Shown piece after piece: positions 8,874 to 16,986 of a stretch of 64,000 nt of DNA; position 1 is the stretch's first letter; each line of letters starts with the position of its first letter. Position numbers and translations under genes: made by a program. The stretch lies in the NCBI GenBank assembly GCA_014896255.1, contig JADBKT010000017.1, positions 1 to 64,000 of the forward strand, given 5' to 3'. A model generated the notes under the pieces. The model did not search any database and was not told where the DNA came from. It saw only the letters and a list, made by a program, of their open reading frames with translations. This DNA comes from Hydrogenibacillus sp. Its GTDB lineage: Bacteria; Bacillota; Bacilli; Thermicanales; DSM-22653.

Positions 8874-10000
8874 GCCGGCCTCATCACGACATGCTGGAAA
8901 GCCGTCAACAGATCGCGGACGATGCGGTTCACCCGCTCCGAAGGACGGATCGCCCGCATGCCCAAGAGCGGTAAGGACGTGAGGACAAGTCCGCGCAAAG
9001 CATATGCCGCGTGGCGCATCATCCAACCGAGATTCTCGCCCGTCGCCTCATCCAACGTACCGTCCGCATGTGCCGCCTCTAGCCGCTCGACCGCTGCAAA
9101 AAAGATCATTCGATAACGTTCCGCCTCTTGCTGCGCGGCGTAGAGCGCTTCGGCCGCCGACGCGCCCGTCGTCTCGCGCGCCGGTGCCGTATCCGGCGCC
9201 GCTGCGAAAAAGGCCCGGGCCAGCCCTACGCAGACGGAAGCGATCGAGGCCACGGCAAAGAGCCCGAACGGCAAACGGTAGACGGAATACCCCGGATCCC
9301 AGATCATCTCTCCGACGACAAACGAACGTTCCTCGGGAACGAATACTTCCTCGGCGACGAACGTCCAGCTCGACGTTGCCTGCATGCCGAGCGCTTCCCA
9401 ATCGCGGATCAGGCGCACCTCGTGCGGAAGGAAAGCAAAAGCGCGAATGCGTTCGGCATCACCGAGGTCGACGGCCTCCCGCCGAGTGTCGTCCCCCTCG
9501 ATGTCGCGCCGCCGGGCCCCCGTCCGGGCGCCTTCCTCCAACACGGCATTCGCCGTAAACAGCGTCGCATATTGCGCCCCGCTCGCGTATTTCCAGCGGC
9601 CGGAAACGACGTAGCCGCCCGGAACACGTCGCGCCCGGCCGGCCGGATGCCCCGTCCCGGCGATCACCGCCCGCGGATCTTCGAAGAAACGCCGCGCCAC
9701 CTCCGGCTCAAAAGAAGGCACAAAAAATCCGCCGCCCGAGCCGATCTGCGAAAGCCATCCGAGGCTCCCGTCGATCGCCGCCAGCGCTTCGTATACACGA
9801 ACCGCTTCTTGTAAGGTCAACTCCGCCCCGCCGAGCGATTTGGGCACAAACAGCTTGAACAGCTTGTGCCGGATCATCCACACCAACACATCGTCTGGCA
9901 ACACGCCTTCCGCTTCGAACGCCGCGCCGCGGGAGACGAGCTCCTTCGACCGGGCTTCGATCGCCGTAAAGAGCGCCGCCGCATCACCGTCCATCGCCAT
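8870..10000 (-). CDS. Acyl-CoA dehydrogenase family protein / flavin-dependent monooxygenase-like
   Basis: about 376 aa; LAAIDGSLGWLSQIGSG, AGTGHPAGRARRVPGGYVVSGRWKYASGAQYA; first gene after the TPP riboswitch. Confidence 0.78.
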   Translation of the reverse strand: MAMDGDAAALFTAIEARSKELVSRGAAFEAEGVLPDDVLVWMIRHKLFKLFVPKSLGGAELTLQEAVRVYEALAAIDGSLGWLSQIGSGGGFFVPSFEPEVARRFFEDPRAVIAGTGHPAGRARRVPGGYVVSGRWKYASGAQYATLFTANAVLEEGARTGARRRDIEGDDTRREAVDLGDAERIRAFAFLPHEVRLIRDWEALGMQATSSWTFVAEEVFVPEERSFVVGEMIWDPGYSVYRLPFGLFAVASIASVCVGLARAFFAAAPDTAPARETTGASAAEALYAAQQEAERYRMIFFAAVERLEAAHADGTLDEATGENLGWMMRHAAYALRGLVLTSLPLLGMRAIRPSERVNRIVRDLLTAFQHVVMRPA

Positions 10001-10077
10001 TTCGCCCCCCTTTTTCTTTGTATCCCGCTCGAAGCGGAGAGCCGCATCATCCATGACCCGCGCCTGTTCCCGGGCGC

Positions 10078-10115
10078 CAAAAAAAACCCCGCCGGAGCAA
10101 GCGGCGGGGTTTTGG
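10078..10115 (-). terminator. Intrinsic terminator, riboswitch expression platform
   Basis: minus strand AACCCCGCCGCTTGCTCCGGCGGGGTTTTTTTT. Confidence 0.85.
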
Positions 10116-10143
10116 CCTTCGGACACGAATGCGCTTGAAGCGC

Positions 10144-10232
10144 CACCGCTCCCTCCGCTGGCATGACCCAGATCAGGTGCAGGCGGTCTGCAACGCCGTC
10201 GGTTGCACTCTCAGCCGACTGCCTCGGCTCCC
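10144..10232 (-). promoter_or_regulatory. TPP riboswitch (THI element)
   Basis: minus strand GGGAGCCGAGGCAGTCGGCTGAGAGTGC...CACCTGATCTGGGTCATGCCAGCGGAGGGAG. Confidence 0.95.
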
Positions 10233-10315
10233 GCGCGGTTTTCCGGATGGATTCGATTGTGTCTCCCATTATACCACAAAATGCCGGCGAAAGCATGACA
10301 TCTCCGGCGTGTCGC

Positions 10316-10717
10316 TCACGGCGTCAAGGCATATGCGCCGGGTCCGGTGAGAAAGCCGATCACCAGAGCGACGACGGCGATCACCAAAACATACTCGAAA
10401 CCGTTCTTGTCGATGAACAACCCGTTTTTCAGGTGCACCGTAAAGAGTGCGACGAACATGACCGCCGCGATCAACACCGAAGCGAGCGGCGTCCAAAGGC
10501 CGAGCGCGAACAAGAGGCCGCCGAAAAATTCCGCGCCTCCGGCGAGCGCCGCCCAAAGCGCCCCCGGCCGGAGTCCCATCGACTCCAGCCATCCGCCGAC
10601 GCCTTTGATGCCGTACCCGCCAAACCAGCCGAACAATTTTTGCGCACCGTGCGCCGCGACAATGAGCCCCAAAACCAAACGGACGATAAGCAGCCCGACG
10701 TCCAGATCGAACGCCAT
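10316..10717 (-). CDS. DoxX family membrane protein
   Basis: VGLLIVRLVLGLIVAAHGAQKLFGWFGGYG and GGAEFFGGLLFALG. Confidence 0.85.
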   Translation of the reverse strand: MAFDLDVGLLIVRLVLGLIVAAHGAQKLFGWFGGYGIKGVGGWLESMGLRPGALWAALAGGAEFFGGLLFALGLWTPLASVLIAAVMFVALFTVHLKNGLFIDKNGFEYVLVIAVVALVIGFLTGPGAYALTP

Positions 10718-10760
10718 CCGAAACCCCTCCTCTGACGCGTTTTTGTACAAGCAATGAGCA

Positions 10761-10785
10761 AGATACTATAATTAAATCAGTACCT
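10761..10785. promoter_or_regulatory. Imperfect palindrome, candidate HxlR-type operator
   Basis: AGATACT-N11-AGTACCT in the divergent doxX/hxlR intergenic region. Confidence 0.4.
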
Positions 10786-10898
10786 TAATCCTGTTATAAA
10801 CGACCGCCTAATCTTTGTCAAGCGCTTTATCGACGTCCGATCGATTTTAAAGCGCCTTCCTCGTGTGTTACAATAAATGCGACAAAGGAGTGGGTCGG

Positions 10899-11207
10899 AT
10901 GAACTACGCGCAGATGTGCCCCAAATACGAGGCTGCCAATGAAATCTTGGGCAAAAAGTGGACGGGCCTCATCATCCGCGTCTTGCTGGACGGGCCGAAA
11001 CGCTTTAAAGACATCAAAGAGCAAATCCCGCAGATGAGCGACAAAATGCTCTCCGATCGCATGAAAGAACTCGAAGCGAGCGGCATCGTCGAACGGCGCG
11101 TGTATCCGGAGACACCGGTACGCATTGAATACGTCTTGACGGAAAAAGGCCACGACACGGAGCCGATCATTCAGGCCATCCAGCAATGGGCCGATCGGTG
11201 GTATTAA
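10899..11207 (+). CDS. HxlR family transcriptional regulator
   Basis: MCPKYEAANEILGKKWTGLIIRVLLDGPKRFKDIKEQIPQMSDKMLSDRMKELEASGIVERRVYPETPVRIEYVLTEKG. Confidence 0.9.
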   Translation: MNYAQMCPKYEAANEILGKKWTGLIIRVLLDGPKRFKDIKEQIPQMSDKMLSDRMKELEASGIVERRVYPETPVRIEYVLTEKGHDTEPIIQAIQQWADRWY

Positions 11208-11613
11208 CCTTTTGCCCTGACCCATGGCGATAGACGACGACCGTCCCGGCGAGAGAATCGTGGATCGCCTGCTTGCGCCGGTCAAAAGCGGCGATCGCAA
11301 AACCGATGCCGAGCATGAGCGTAGAGACGAGCTTGCCGAGCGTCTCTCGGACGAGCGCACGGCCCAACCTGACCGGCCCTCCGTCCGGCGTGACGACGGC
11401 CAAGCCGAGCGCGAGCTTGCCGAGCGTGCCGCCAAACCACACCGTCAGCAATACAAAATACGCCAAGGGCAAGAGGAACGACAAGACAAGCCCTTCGAGC
11501 GGGAACGCCACGTGAAGCAAGCGTTCGACGATCGGCGGAATCAGCGACAAGACGGTGAGATCGGCGAGCAAGGCGAGGAGGCGTACCCAAAAACCGGCAT
11601 ACCGCAAAGCCAT
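11167..11613 (-). CDS. RDD family membrane protein
   Basis: 148 aa; YAGFWVRLLALLADLTVLSLIPP and GGTLGKLALGLAVVTPDG. Confidence 0.85.
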   Translation of the reverse strand: MALRYAGFWVRLLALLADLTVLSLIPPIVERLLHVAFPLEGLVLSFLLPLAYFVLLTVWFGGTLGKLALGLAVVTPDGGPVRLGRALVRETLGKLVSTLMLGIGFAIAAFDRRKQAIHDSLAGTVVVYRHGSGQKVNTTDRPIAGWPE

Positions 11614-11620
11614 CCCCCCG

Positions 11621-12437
11621 TCAGCGGAACAAATACATCAGTCGGGGCGTCGTCGAGATCGGCACGCGCTCATCCAACAACGCCTTCAGTTGAGTGAAGA
11701 ACGGCGTCGCGCCCGCTTCGCTGAGGAGCAAATCGAGCAGCGGGCTGCGCGTCTTTTTGCGTTCGTACTCGATGACCTGGGCCTCCTCCAAGTGCGCCAG
11801 CGCCTTCGCCGCATCGACCGCTTCATCCATCCCGCCGAAATCGTCGATGAGCCCGTGCGCTTTTGCCTGCGCGCCGGTGAACACCTGCCCCGTCGCCACC
11901 TCCAGCACTCTCTCGCGCGGGAGTTTCCGTTCTTTCGCCACCAGATCGACAAAGCGATTGAACGTATCGTCGACGAGCGACCGGAACGCCGCTCGCGCCT
12001 CGTCGGACATCGGTTTGAGGGGATTGCCCATGTCTTTGAGCGCCCCGCTGGCGATCACTTCCTCCGTATAGCCGATCGTATCCGCCAACTTGCTGTAATT
12101 CGGCAAGGAAAAAATGACGCCGATGCTTCCGGTGAGCGTGTTCGGATTGGCGATGATCTTTTCCGCCGCGAGCGAAATGTAGTACCCGCCGGACGCCGCC
12201 AACTCGCCCATCACCGCCACGACCGGCTTTCCGGATTCGACCGTAAGCTTCTTGAGCGCCCGATAGATTTCATCCGAGGCGACAACGCTCCCGCCGGGGC
12301 TGTCGACGGACAAAATGACCGCCTTCACCCCGTCGTCTTCCTGCGCCTGCTTGATCTGCTGCATGACCCAATCGAACGAAAAGCCGTTCGCGGCCCACGG
12401 GCTCGTGTCTTCTTGCTTTTGAATGACGCCCTCGACG
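11621..12437 (-). pseudogene. sppA: Signal peptide peptidase SppA, N-terminally truncated
   Basis: LSVDSPGGSVVASDEIYRAL, MGELAASGGYYISLAAEKI, TLTGSIGVI; in-frame readthrough upstream gives FLKRFIRVEGVIQKQEDTSPWAANGFSFDWV but no start codon or TM segment before the divergent esterase. Confidence 0.65.
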
Positions 12438-12500
12438 CGGATGAAACGTTTTAAGAACTCAAGAGCGCCAAGATGAAACCAATGTAAGGAGGACGCAAAC

Positions 12501-13256
12501 GTGGATGCAGCCTATCGGCGCAAAGTCGTCGTACACACCGTCGACGCCCGCTGTCTCGGTCGAACCGTCGATATCCGGGTTTTCATCCCCACCATCGACC
12601 CGACCGTCGACGATCAACCGATCGCAAACGACGTTCCCCTCCCCATCGTCTATGTCCAAGACGGCCAGCACTGGTTCATGTACGGCCGGGCAGCGACCAT
12701 CGCCCAACGGCTGATCTCGGAACGCGCCGTGCGCCCCTTTCGCCTGGTCGGCATCGACGTCCATCTGCCGACGCGCCTCGCCGAATACCACCCGGAAGGC
12801 GAGCGTAACGCCGCCTATCGTCGTTTTTTCTTTGAAGAACTCCTTCCCGCCGTCGAAGCTCGCTACGCCTTGCCGACCCGCGGACTTAAGCGCGTCTACG
12901 GCGGCGACTCCCTCGGCGGAACGGTGTCCTTCGACCTGGCCTTGGATCGGCCCGATTTGTGCCAAGGGCTGATCAGTCTCTCCACGGCCTTCGTCCCGCC
13001 GCTCATGACCCGGCTCAAAGCGCTCCAACCGGCCGCGGTGCAGCATCTGAGCGTCTTTCAATCCGTCGGCCAAGACGAGACCCACGTCGATACCCGTCTC
13101 GGCACGCTCGACTTCGTGGCCATGAACCGCGCCGCCCGAGACCTCCTGCGGCAAAAAGGCATCGCCGTCCATTACGTGGAACGACCCGGGAGCCACACGT
13201 GGGGCGCCTGGCAGACCATCCTGCCAGACAGTCTGCGCCATTTCTTCGCGCTCTAA
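12501..13256 (+). CDS. Alpha/beta hydrolase, putative esterase (YbbA/EstD-like)
   Basis: 251 aa; PLPIVYVQDGQHWF, RVYGGDSLGGTVSFDLA nucleophile motif, ERPGSHTWGAWQ. Confidence 0.8.
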   Translation: MDAAYRRKVVVHTVDARCLGRTVDIRVFIPTIDPTVDDQPIANDVPLPIVYVQDGQHWFMYGRAATIAQRLISERAVRPFRLVGIDVHLPTRLAEYHPEGERNAAYRRFFFEELLPAVEARYALPTRGLKRVYGGDSLGGTVSFDLALDRPDLCQGLISLSTAFVPPLMTRLKALQPAAVQHLSVFQSVGQDETHVDTRLGTLDFVAMNRAARDLLRQKGIAVHYVERPGSHTWGAWQTILPDSLRHFFAL

Positions 13257-13315
13257 TCCCTTTCCCAAGTCCCTTCGTCGGATCGAAGCCCATTGAATGC
13301 CGCCACGCAAACAAA

Positions 13316-13350
13316 AAACCGGGCGCATCGACGCGCACCCGGCTTTGTTG
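13316..13350 (-). terminator. Intrinsic terminator between the convergent esterase and the proB locus
   Basis: minus strand CCGGGTGCGCGTCGATGCGCCCGGTTTTTT. Confidence 0.75.
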
Positions 13351-13514
13351 CCGCACGGCCCAACGTTAGTGTTTTGGTTTTCTTTTTTTACTACCGCTTG
13401 GGCATACGTCCCCCTTCGGGATTCCGATGCGGCTTCGACTGAGGCCTCGGCGTCCGGAGATAGCGCAACCCCAACCACACCTGCACGACGGCAAAAATGA
13501 TGTTTCCTGTAAAA

Positions 13515-13680
13515 TGTTTTCGCGCGACGCCCGGAGCGCTTCCCCGATCGCTTCCAGGGCGGCATTTTTTTGCGCCGTATCGGCGGCGCCGACGGCTTCG
13601 GCGGCGCCTTTGGAGGCCTCGAGCTGTTCATAGACGTCTTTTTTCCGCGCTTCGGCGTTTTGTTCCGCAGGCAGGGTCAT
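13515..13680 (-). pseudogene. proA: ProA (glutamate-5-semialdehyde dehydrogenase) N-terminal remnant
   Basis: MTLPAEQNAEARKKDVYEQLEASKGAAEAVGAADTAQKNAALEAIGEALRASRENILQ resembles a ProA N-terminus, follows proB, and stops after about 60 codons. Confidence 0.65.
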
Positions 13681-13731
13681 GAGCGGTCTTCCTCCTTTTT
13701 TAAGCGTCCTGTTCGGCAATGGGCATCGGCC

Positions 13732-14820
13732 TTAGACCGGAGCGGTGACGACGAAATCGTCCCGATGGATGACTTCGCCGATCCCGCGCAGCGTTTCTCC
13801 CTGTGCGCGGCGCATGAGGAGCAAGCGGAGATCCGAAGCGCTGAATCGAACGATCCCTCGCCCGATCTCTTCTCCTTTCGGGCCGAGCACGGCGACGGTC
13901 TGATGCTCGAGAAAGGCGCCTTCGACGCGGATGATGCCCGGCAAAAGCAAACTGCCGCCCCCCTTGACCAGCGCCGCCTTGGCGCCCTCGTCGACGTATA
14001 AGCTCCCGTTGGCTCGGGCCGCCGAGGCCAGCCATCGCTTTTTTCCCCGATAGTGCCGCTTGGGGTCGAAAACGGTACCGCGCATCTCGCCGCGTGACAG
14101 CGCCTGAAGCACGTCCGGTTCGGCGCGGGCGATGACGACTTCGATCCCGGAGTGCGCGGCGAGCTTCGCCGCTTGAAGTTTCGTCCGCATGCCGCCGGAG
14201 CCGACGGCGCTCCCTGCTCCGCCGGCCAAGGCGAAAAGGGCATCGTCCCAGACGGGCACGCGGTCGATTTTTTGGGCGGTCGGCACCTTGCGGGGATCGG
14301 CGTCGTACAGACCGTCGATGTCCGTGAGTAAGACGAGCTTTTGCGCTTCCAACGCGATCGCCACGAGGGCGGCCAGCGTGTCGTTGTCGCCGAAGCGGAT
14401 TTCATCCACGGCCACGGTGTCGTTTTCGTTCACGACCGGAAGCACGCCGTGTTCGAGGAGCATTTCCGCCGTCGAACGCGTGTGGAGATAACGCTCGCGG
14501 ACATCGAGGTCATCCCGCGACAAGAGCAGTTGCGCGACGAGGAGGCCGTGCCGCTCCGCCGCTTGTCGGTAGTGCTCCATCAGTCGGACCTGCCCGACCG
14601 CCGCCGCCGCCTGTTTCTCCGGGATGGTCAGGGTTCGGTCCAGCCAGCCGAGCGTCTCGCGCCCGAGCGCGATGGCCGCCGAGGAGACGAGCACGACGTC
14701 GATCCCGCCGGCGCGCAGGGCGGCGATGTCGCGGACGAGCGCCTCCACTTTCCGGCGGGCAAAACGTCCGCTCCCGTCGGTCAAACTGTTCGATCCGATC
14801 TTGACGATCCAGCGCTGCAC
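13732..14820 (-). CDS. proB: Glutamate 5-kinase with PUA domain
   Basis: VQRWIVKIGSNSLTDGSG, VNENDTVAVDEIRFGDNDTLAALVA, GGMRTKLQAAKLA; C-terminal PUA-type region. Confidence 0.93.
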   Translation of the reverse strand: MQRWIVKIGSNSLTDGSGRFARRKVEALVRDIAALRAGGIDVVLVSSAAIALGRETLGWLDRTLTIPEKQAAAAVGQVRLMEHYRQAAERHGLLVAQLLLSRDDLDVRERYLHTRSTAEMLLEHGVLPVVNENDTVAVDEIRFGDNDTLAALVAIALEAQKLVLLTDIDGLYDADPRKVPTAQKIDRVPVWDDALFALAGGAGSAVGSGGMRTKLQAAKLAAHSGIEVVIARAEPDVLQALSRGEMRGTVFDPKRHYRGKKRWLASAARANGSLYVDEGAKAALVKGGGSLLLPGIIRVEGAFLEHQTVAVLGPKGEEIGRGIVRFSASDLRLLLMRRAQGETLRGIGEVIHRDDFVVTAPV

Positions 14821-14844
14821 GCTGCTCCCCCCAACTCCAACAAA

Positions 14845-14878
14845 AAAAGCTTTCACCCGTTGAAGGGCGAAAGCATCG
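14845..14878 (-). terminator. Intrinsic terminator of the T-box leader
   Basis: minus strand GCTTTCGCCCTTCAACGGGTGAAAGCTTTTTTT. Confidence 0.8.
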
Positions 14879-14879
14879 C

Positions 14880-15050
14880 TTCAAAACATCACTTCCGCGG
14901 TACCACCTTCATTGGTCGGACGGATCCGACCCGCTCCTCAGCCGATAACGGGGCGCCCGCCTTGCCTTTTCAGCACGGTGCTTCCGGAGGTGGGATGCCT
15001 TGCTTCAAGGGGGCGCCTTTCAGCCGCGGGCGCACCTCTCTGGATCCTTG
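14880..15050 (-). promoter_or_regulatory. T-box leader upstream of proB
   Basis: minus strand contains GAAGGTGGTACCGCGGAAG (T-box) and CGTTATCGGCTGAGGAG, followed by a terminator; specifier codon not resolved by eye. Confidence 0.85.
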
Positions 15051-15119
15051 AAAAACCAAGGCATATGGCCTCCATCATCGCATTTCAGGCATTTATTTCA
15101 GGCATTTGATGTAGTTCCC

Positions 15120-15668
15120 TTAATCGAGCAGCTTCAAAAACTCGCGCATAAAACCGGGCAAATCCGGCCACGCATGTCCGGAGACGAGATTGCCGTCGAC
15201 ATGCAGACCTTCTTCCACGTAGGTGGCGCCCAAATGCTCGACGTCCGGACGGCAGGCCGAATAGGCGGTCATCTTCCGCCCTGAAAGCGGCGGCTTTACG
15301 GCCGATAGGACGAGCACGGCGTGGCAGATCGCGCCGACGGGTTTGTTCGCCTCGAAGAAATGCCGGACGATGTTCGGGACGTGAGGGTCGAGGCGAATGT
15401 ACTCCGGTGCGCGTCCGCCGGGGATGATGAGTCCGTCGTATGCTTCGGGCCGGACTTCCGAAAATGGAAGATGTGCCTCCAGCCGATAACCGATTTTTTC
15501 CGTATACGTATCCCAGCCTTCAAAGTCATGGACGACGGTGTGGAGCACCTTTCGACTCGGAGCGGCAATGACGGCCTGGTGACCCGCTTCGATCAGCCGG
15601 AAATAGGGGTAGTACACTTCCAGCGCCTCGACGGCGTCGCCGGCGAGGATGAGCACGTTTTTGCCCAT
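15120..15668 (-). CDS. DJ-1/PfpI family protein
   Basis: MGKNVLILAGDAVEALEVYYPYFRL..., YDGLIIPGGRAPEYIR, VGAICHAVLVLSA. Confidence 0.88.
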   Translation of the reverse strand: MGKNVLILAGDAVEALEVYYPYFRLIEAGHQAVIAAPSRKVLHTVVHDFEGWDTYTEKIGYRLEAHLPFSEVRPEAYDGLIIPGGRAPEYIRLDPHVPNIVRHFFEANKPVGAICHAVLVLSAVKPPLSGRKMTAYSACRPDVEHLGATYVEEGLHVDGNLVSGHAWPDLPGFMREFLKLLD

Positions 15669-15759
15669 CTCGAACCCTCCTCCATCCCGCTTTAACCCAT
15701 TTATACCCGATCCCGGGAAATACGTCAAGCGGGACGTCATCGGATTTGCTGCGTTGCGT

Positions 15760-16818
15760 CTACTTTGCACCGCCGGCGGCTCGCGCCGCTTTGATCGCCC
15801 GTTCGGCGTAGCCTTTGTACCACGGGGCGGTATTCGGGTCAAAGCCTTTGTTGAGTTCGGCTTCGGTGATGTATGCGGCGTCGTCCGGAGCGTCGCCGTT
15901 CGGCCAGTCTTTCACTTTCGGCTCAAAATCCGGCCGATCGTGGGAAAGGATGTACGCCGCAAGGTTGACCGCCTGTTCCTCGGTGAGTCCGCCTTGCTTG
16001 ATGCCGCCCATCTCTCCCAGCGGCATGTTGCGCTTGATATATCCGGCCATGGTGCCGATGCGCGCGATCCCCGCGCCGACGTTGAACGAATCGGGTCCCC
16101 ACAAGGCCGGACCGGTGGTCGGACCGGTGCCTTCGCCGTTTTGACCGTGACACGCCGCACACGCCTGTTGATATAACTGTTCTCCTTCGGCGAGGTTCGG
16201 TTCGGCCATGTTGCGATAGGCGTCGATGCGGTTTTTCTGAATCCACGGCCGTTCTTTGATCCCGACGGGGACCCCTTCGGAGATAAAGGTCAGGTACGCG
16301 ACCATGGCCCGCATCTCGTCGGAGTTGTACGGGAGGGGTTTACCGTTCATGCTGCGCATGAAGCAGCCGTTGATGCGGTCTTCCAACGTAATGACTTTGC
16401 CGGAACGCGCGATATATTGCGGAAACACCGCCGCCACGCCGAGATACGGAGACGTGTCGTCCATGCCGCCGTTGGCGTGACAGCTGGAGCACGACAGCCG
16501 GTTGCCGACGTAATCGGGAAGGAGCGTGTTGGTCTTGTTCATCAACTCGTAGCCGTACTTGATCGCTTCGCCCTCCGGACCGTCCGGCACATTGCTGAGG
16601 TCCGGTTTCGGCTTTTGGATCTCCGGCGCCTGAGCCGTTCCAGGCGTTGCTGCCGATCCTTCGGCCGTCGTCCGATCCGCTGACGTCGGGCCGCCCGTCG
16701 CATTTTTCGACAATTGTGCGGCGGCAAGACCGTTTCGAATCTCTCCGCCGACGACGAGCACGAGCAAAATGGCCAAAATCAAAATGATGGCGGTCCACAT
16801 CCGTTTTTCCGAGCTCAT
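15760..16818 (-). CDS. tsdA: Diheme c-type cytochrome, TsdA-like (thiosulfate dehydrogenase family)
   Basis: 352 aa; two CXXCH motifs (CSSCH, CAACH), VFPQYIARSGKVITLEDRINGCFMRSMNGKPLP, N-terminal TM anchor. Confidence 0.8.
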   Translation of the reverse strand: MSSEKRMWTAIILILAILLVLVVGGEIRNGLAAAQLSKNATGGPTSADRTTAEGSAATPGTAQAPEIQKPKPDLSNVPDGPEGEAIKYGYELMNKTNTLLPDYVGNRLSCSSCHANGGMDDTSPYLGVAAVFPQYIARSGKVITLEDRINGCFMRSMNGKPLPYNSDEMRAMVAYLTFISEGVPVGIKERPWIQKNRIDAYRNMAEPNLAEGEQLYQQACAACHGQNGEGTGPTTGPALWGPDSFNVGAGIARIGTMAGYIKRNMPLGEMGGIKQGGLTEEQAVNLAAYILSHDRPDFEPKVKDWPNGDAPDDAAYITEAELNKGFDPNTAPWYKGYAERAIKAARAAGGAK

Positions 16819-16986
16819 GGTCGACGCTCCTTTCTGGATCGATCTCCTACGATCATGATAAACCGAACGAAAGCTACTGGCTCATTTTGCGCGACACTTT
16901 ACGAAAGTTGTTAAAAACGACGCCTTTTGAAGGAGTTTTCCCCTATTTCCGCGTGTGAAAAGAACAATGCCGCAAGGATGTATCGT

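Noticed and set aside
12459-13631. 390-aa minus-strand ORF spanning the esterase and proA stub
   Set aside because: Mostly antisense to the esterase and across a terminator; composite of unrelated frames.
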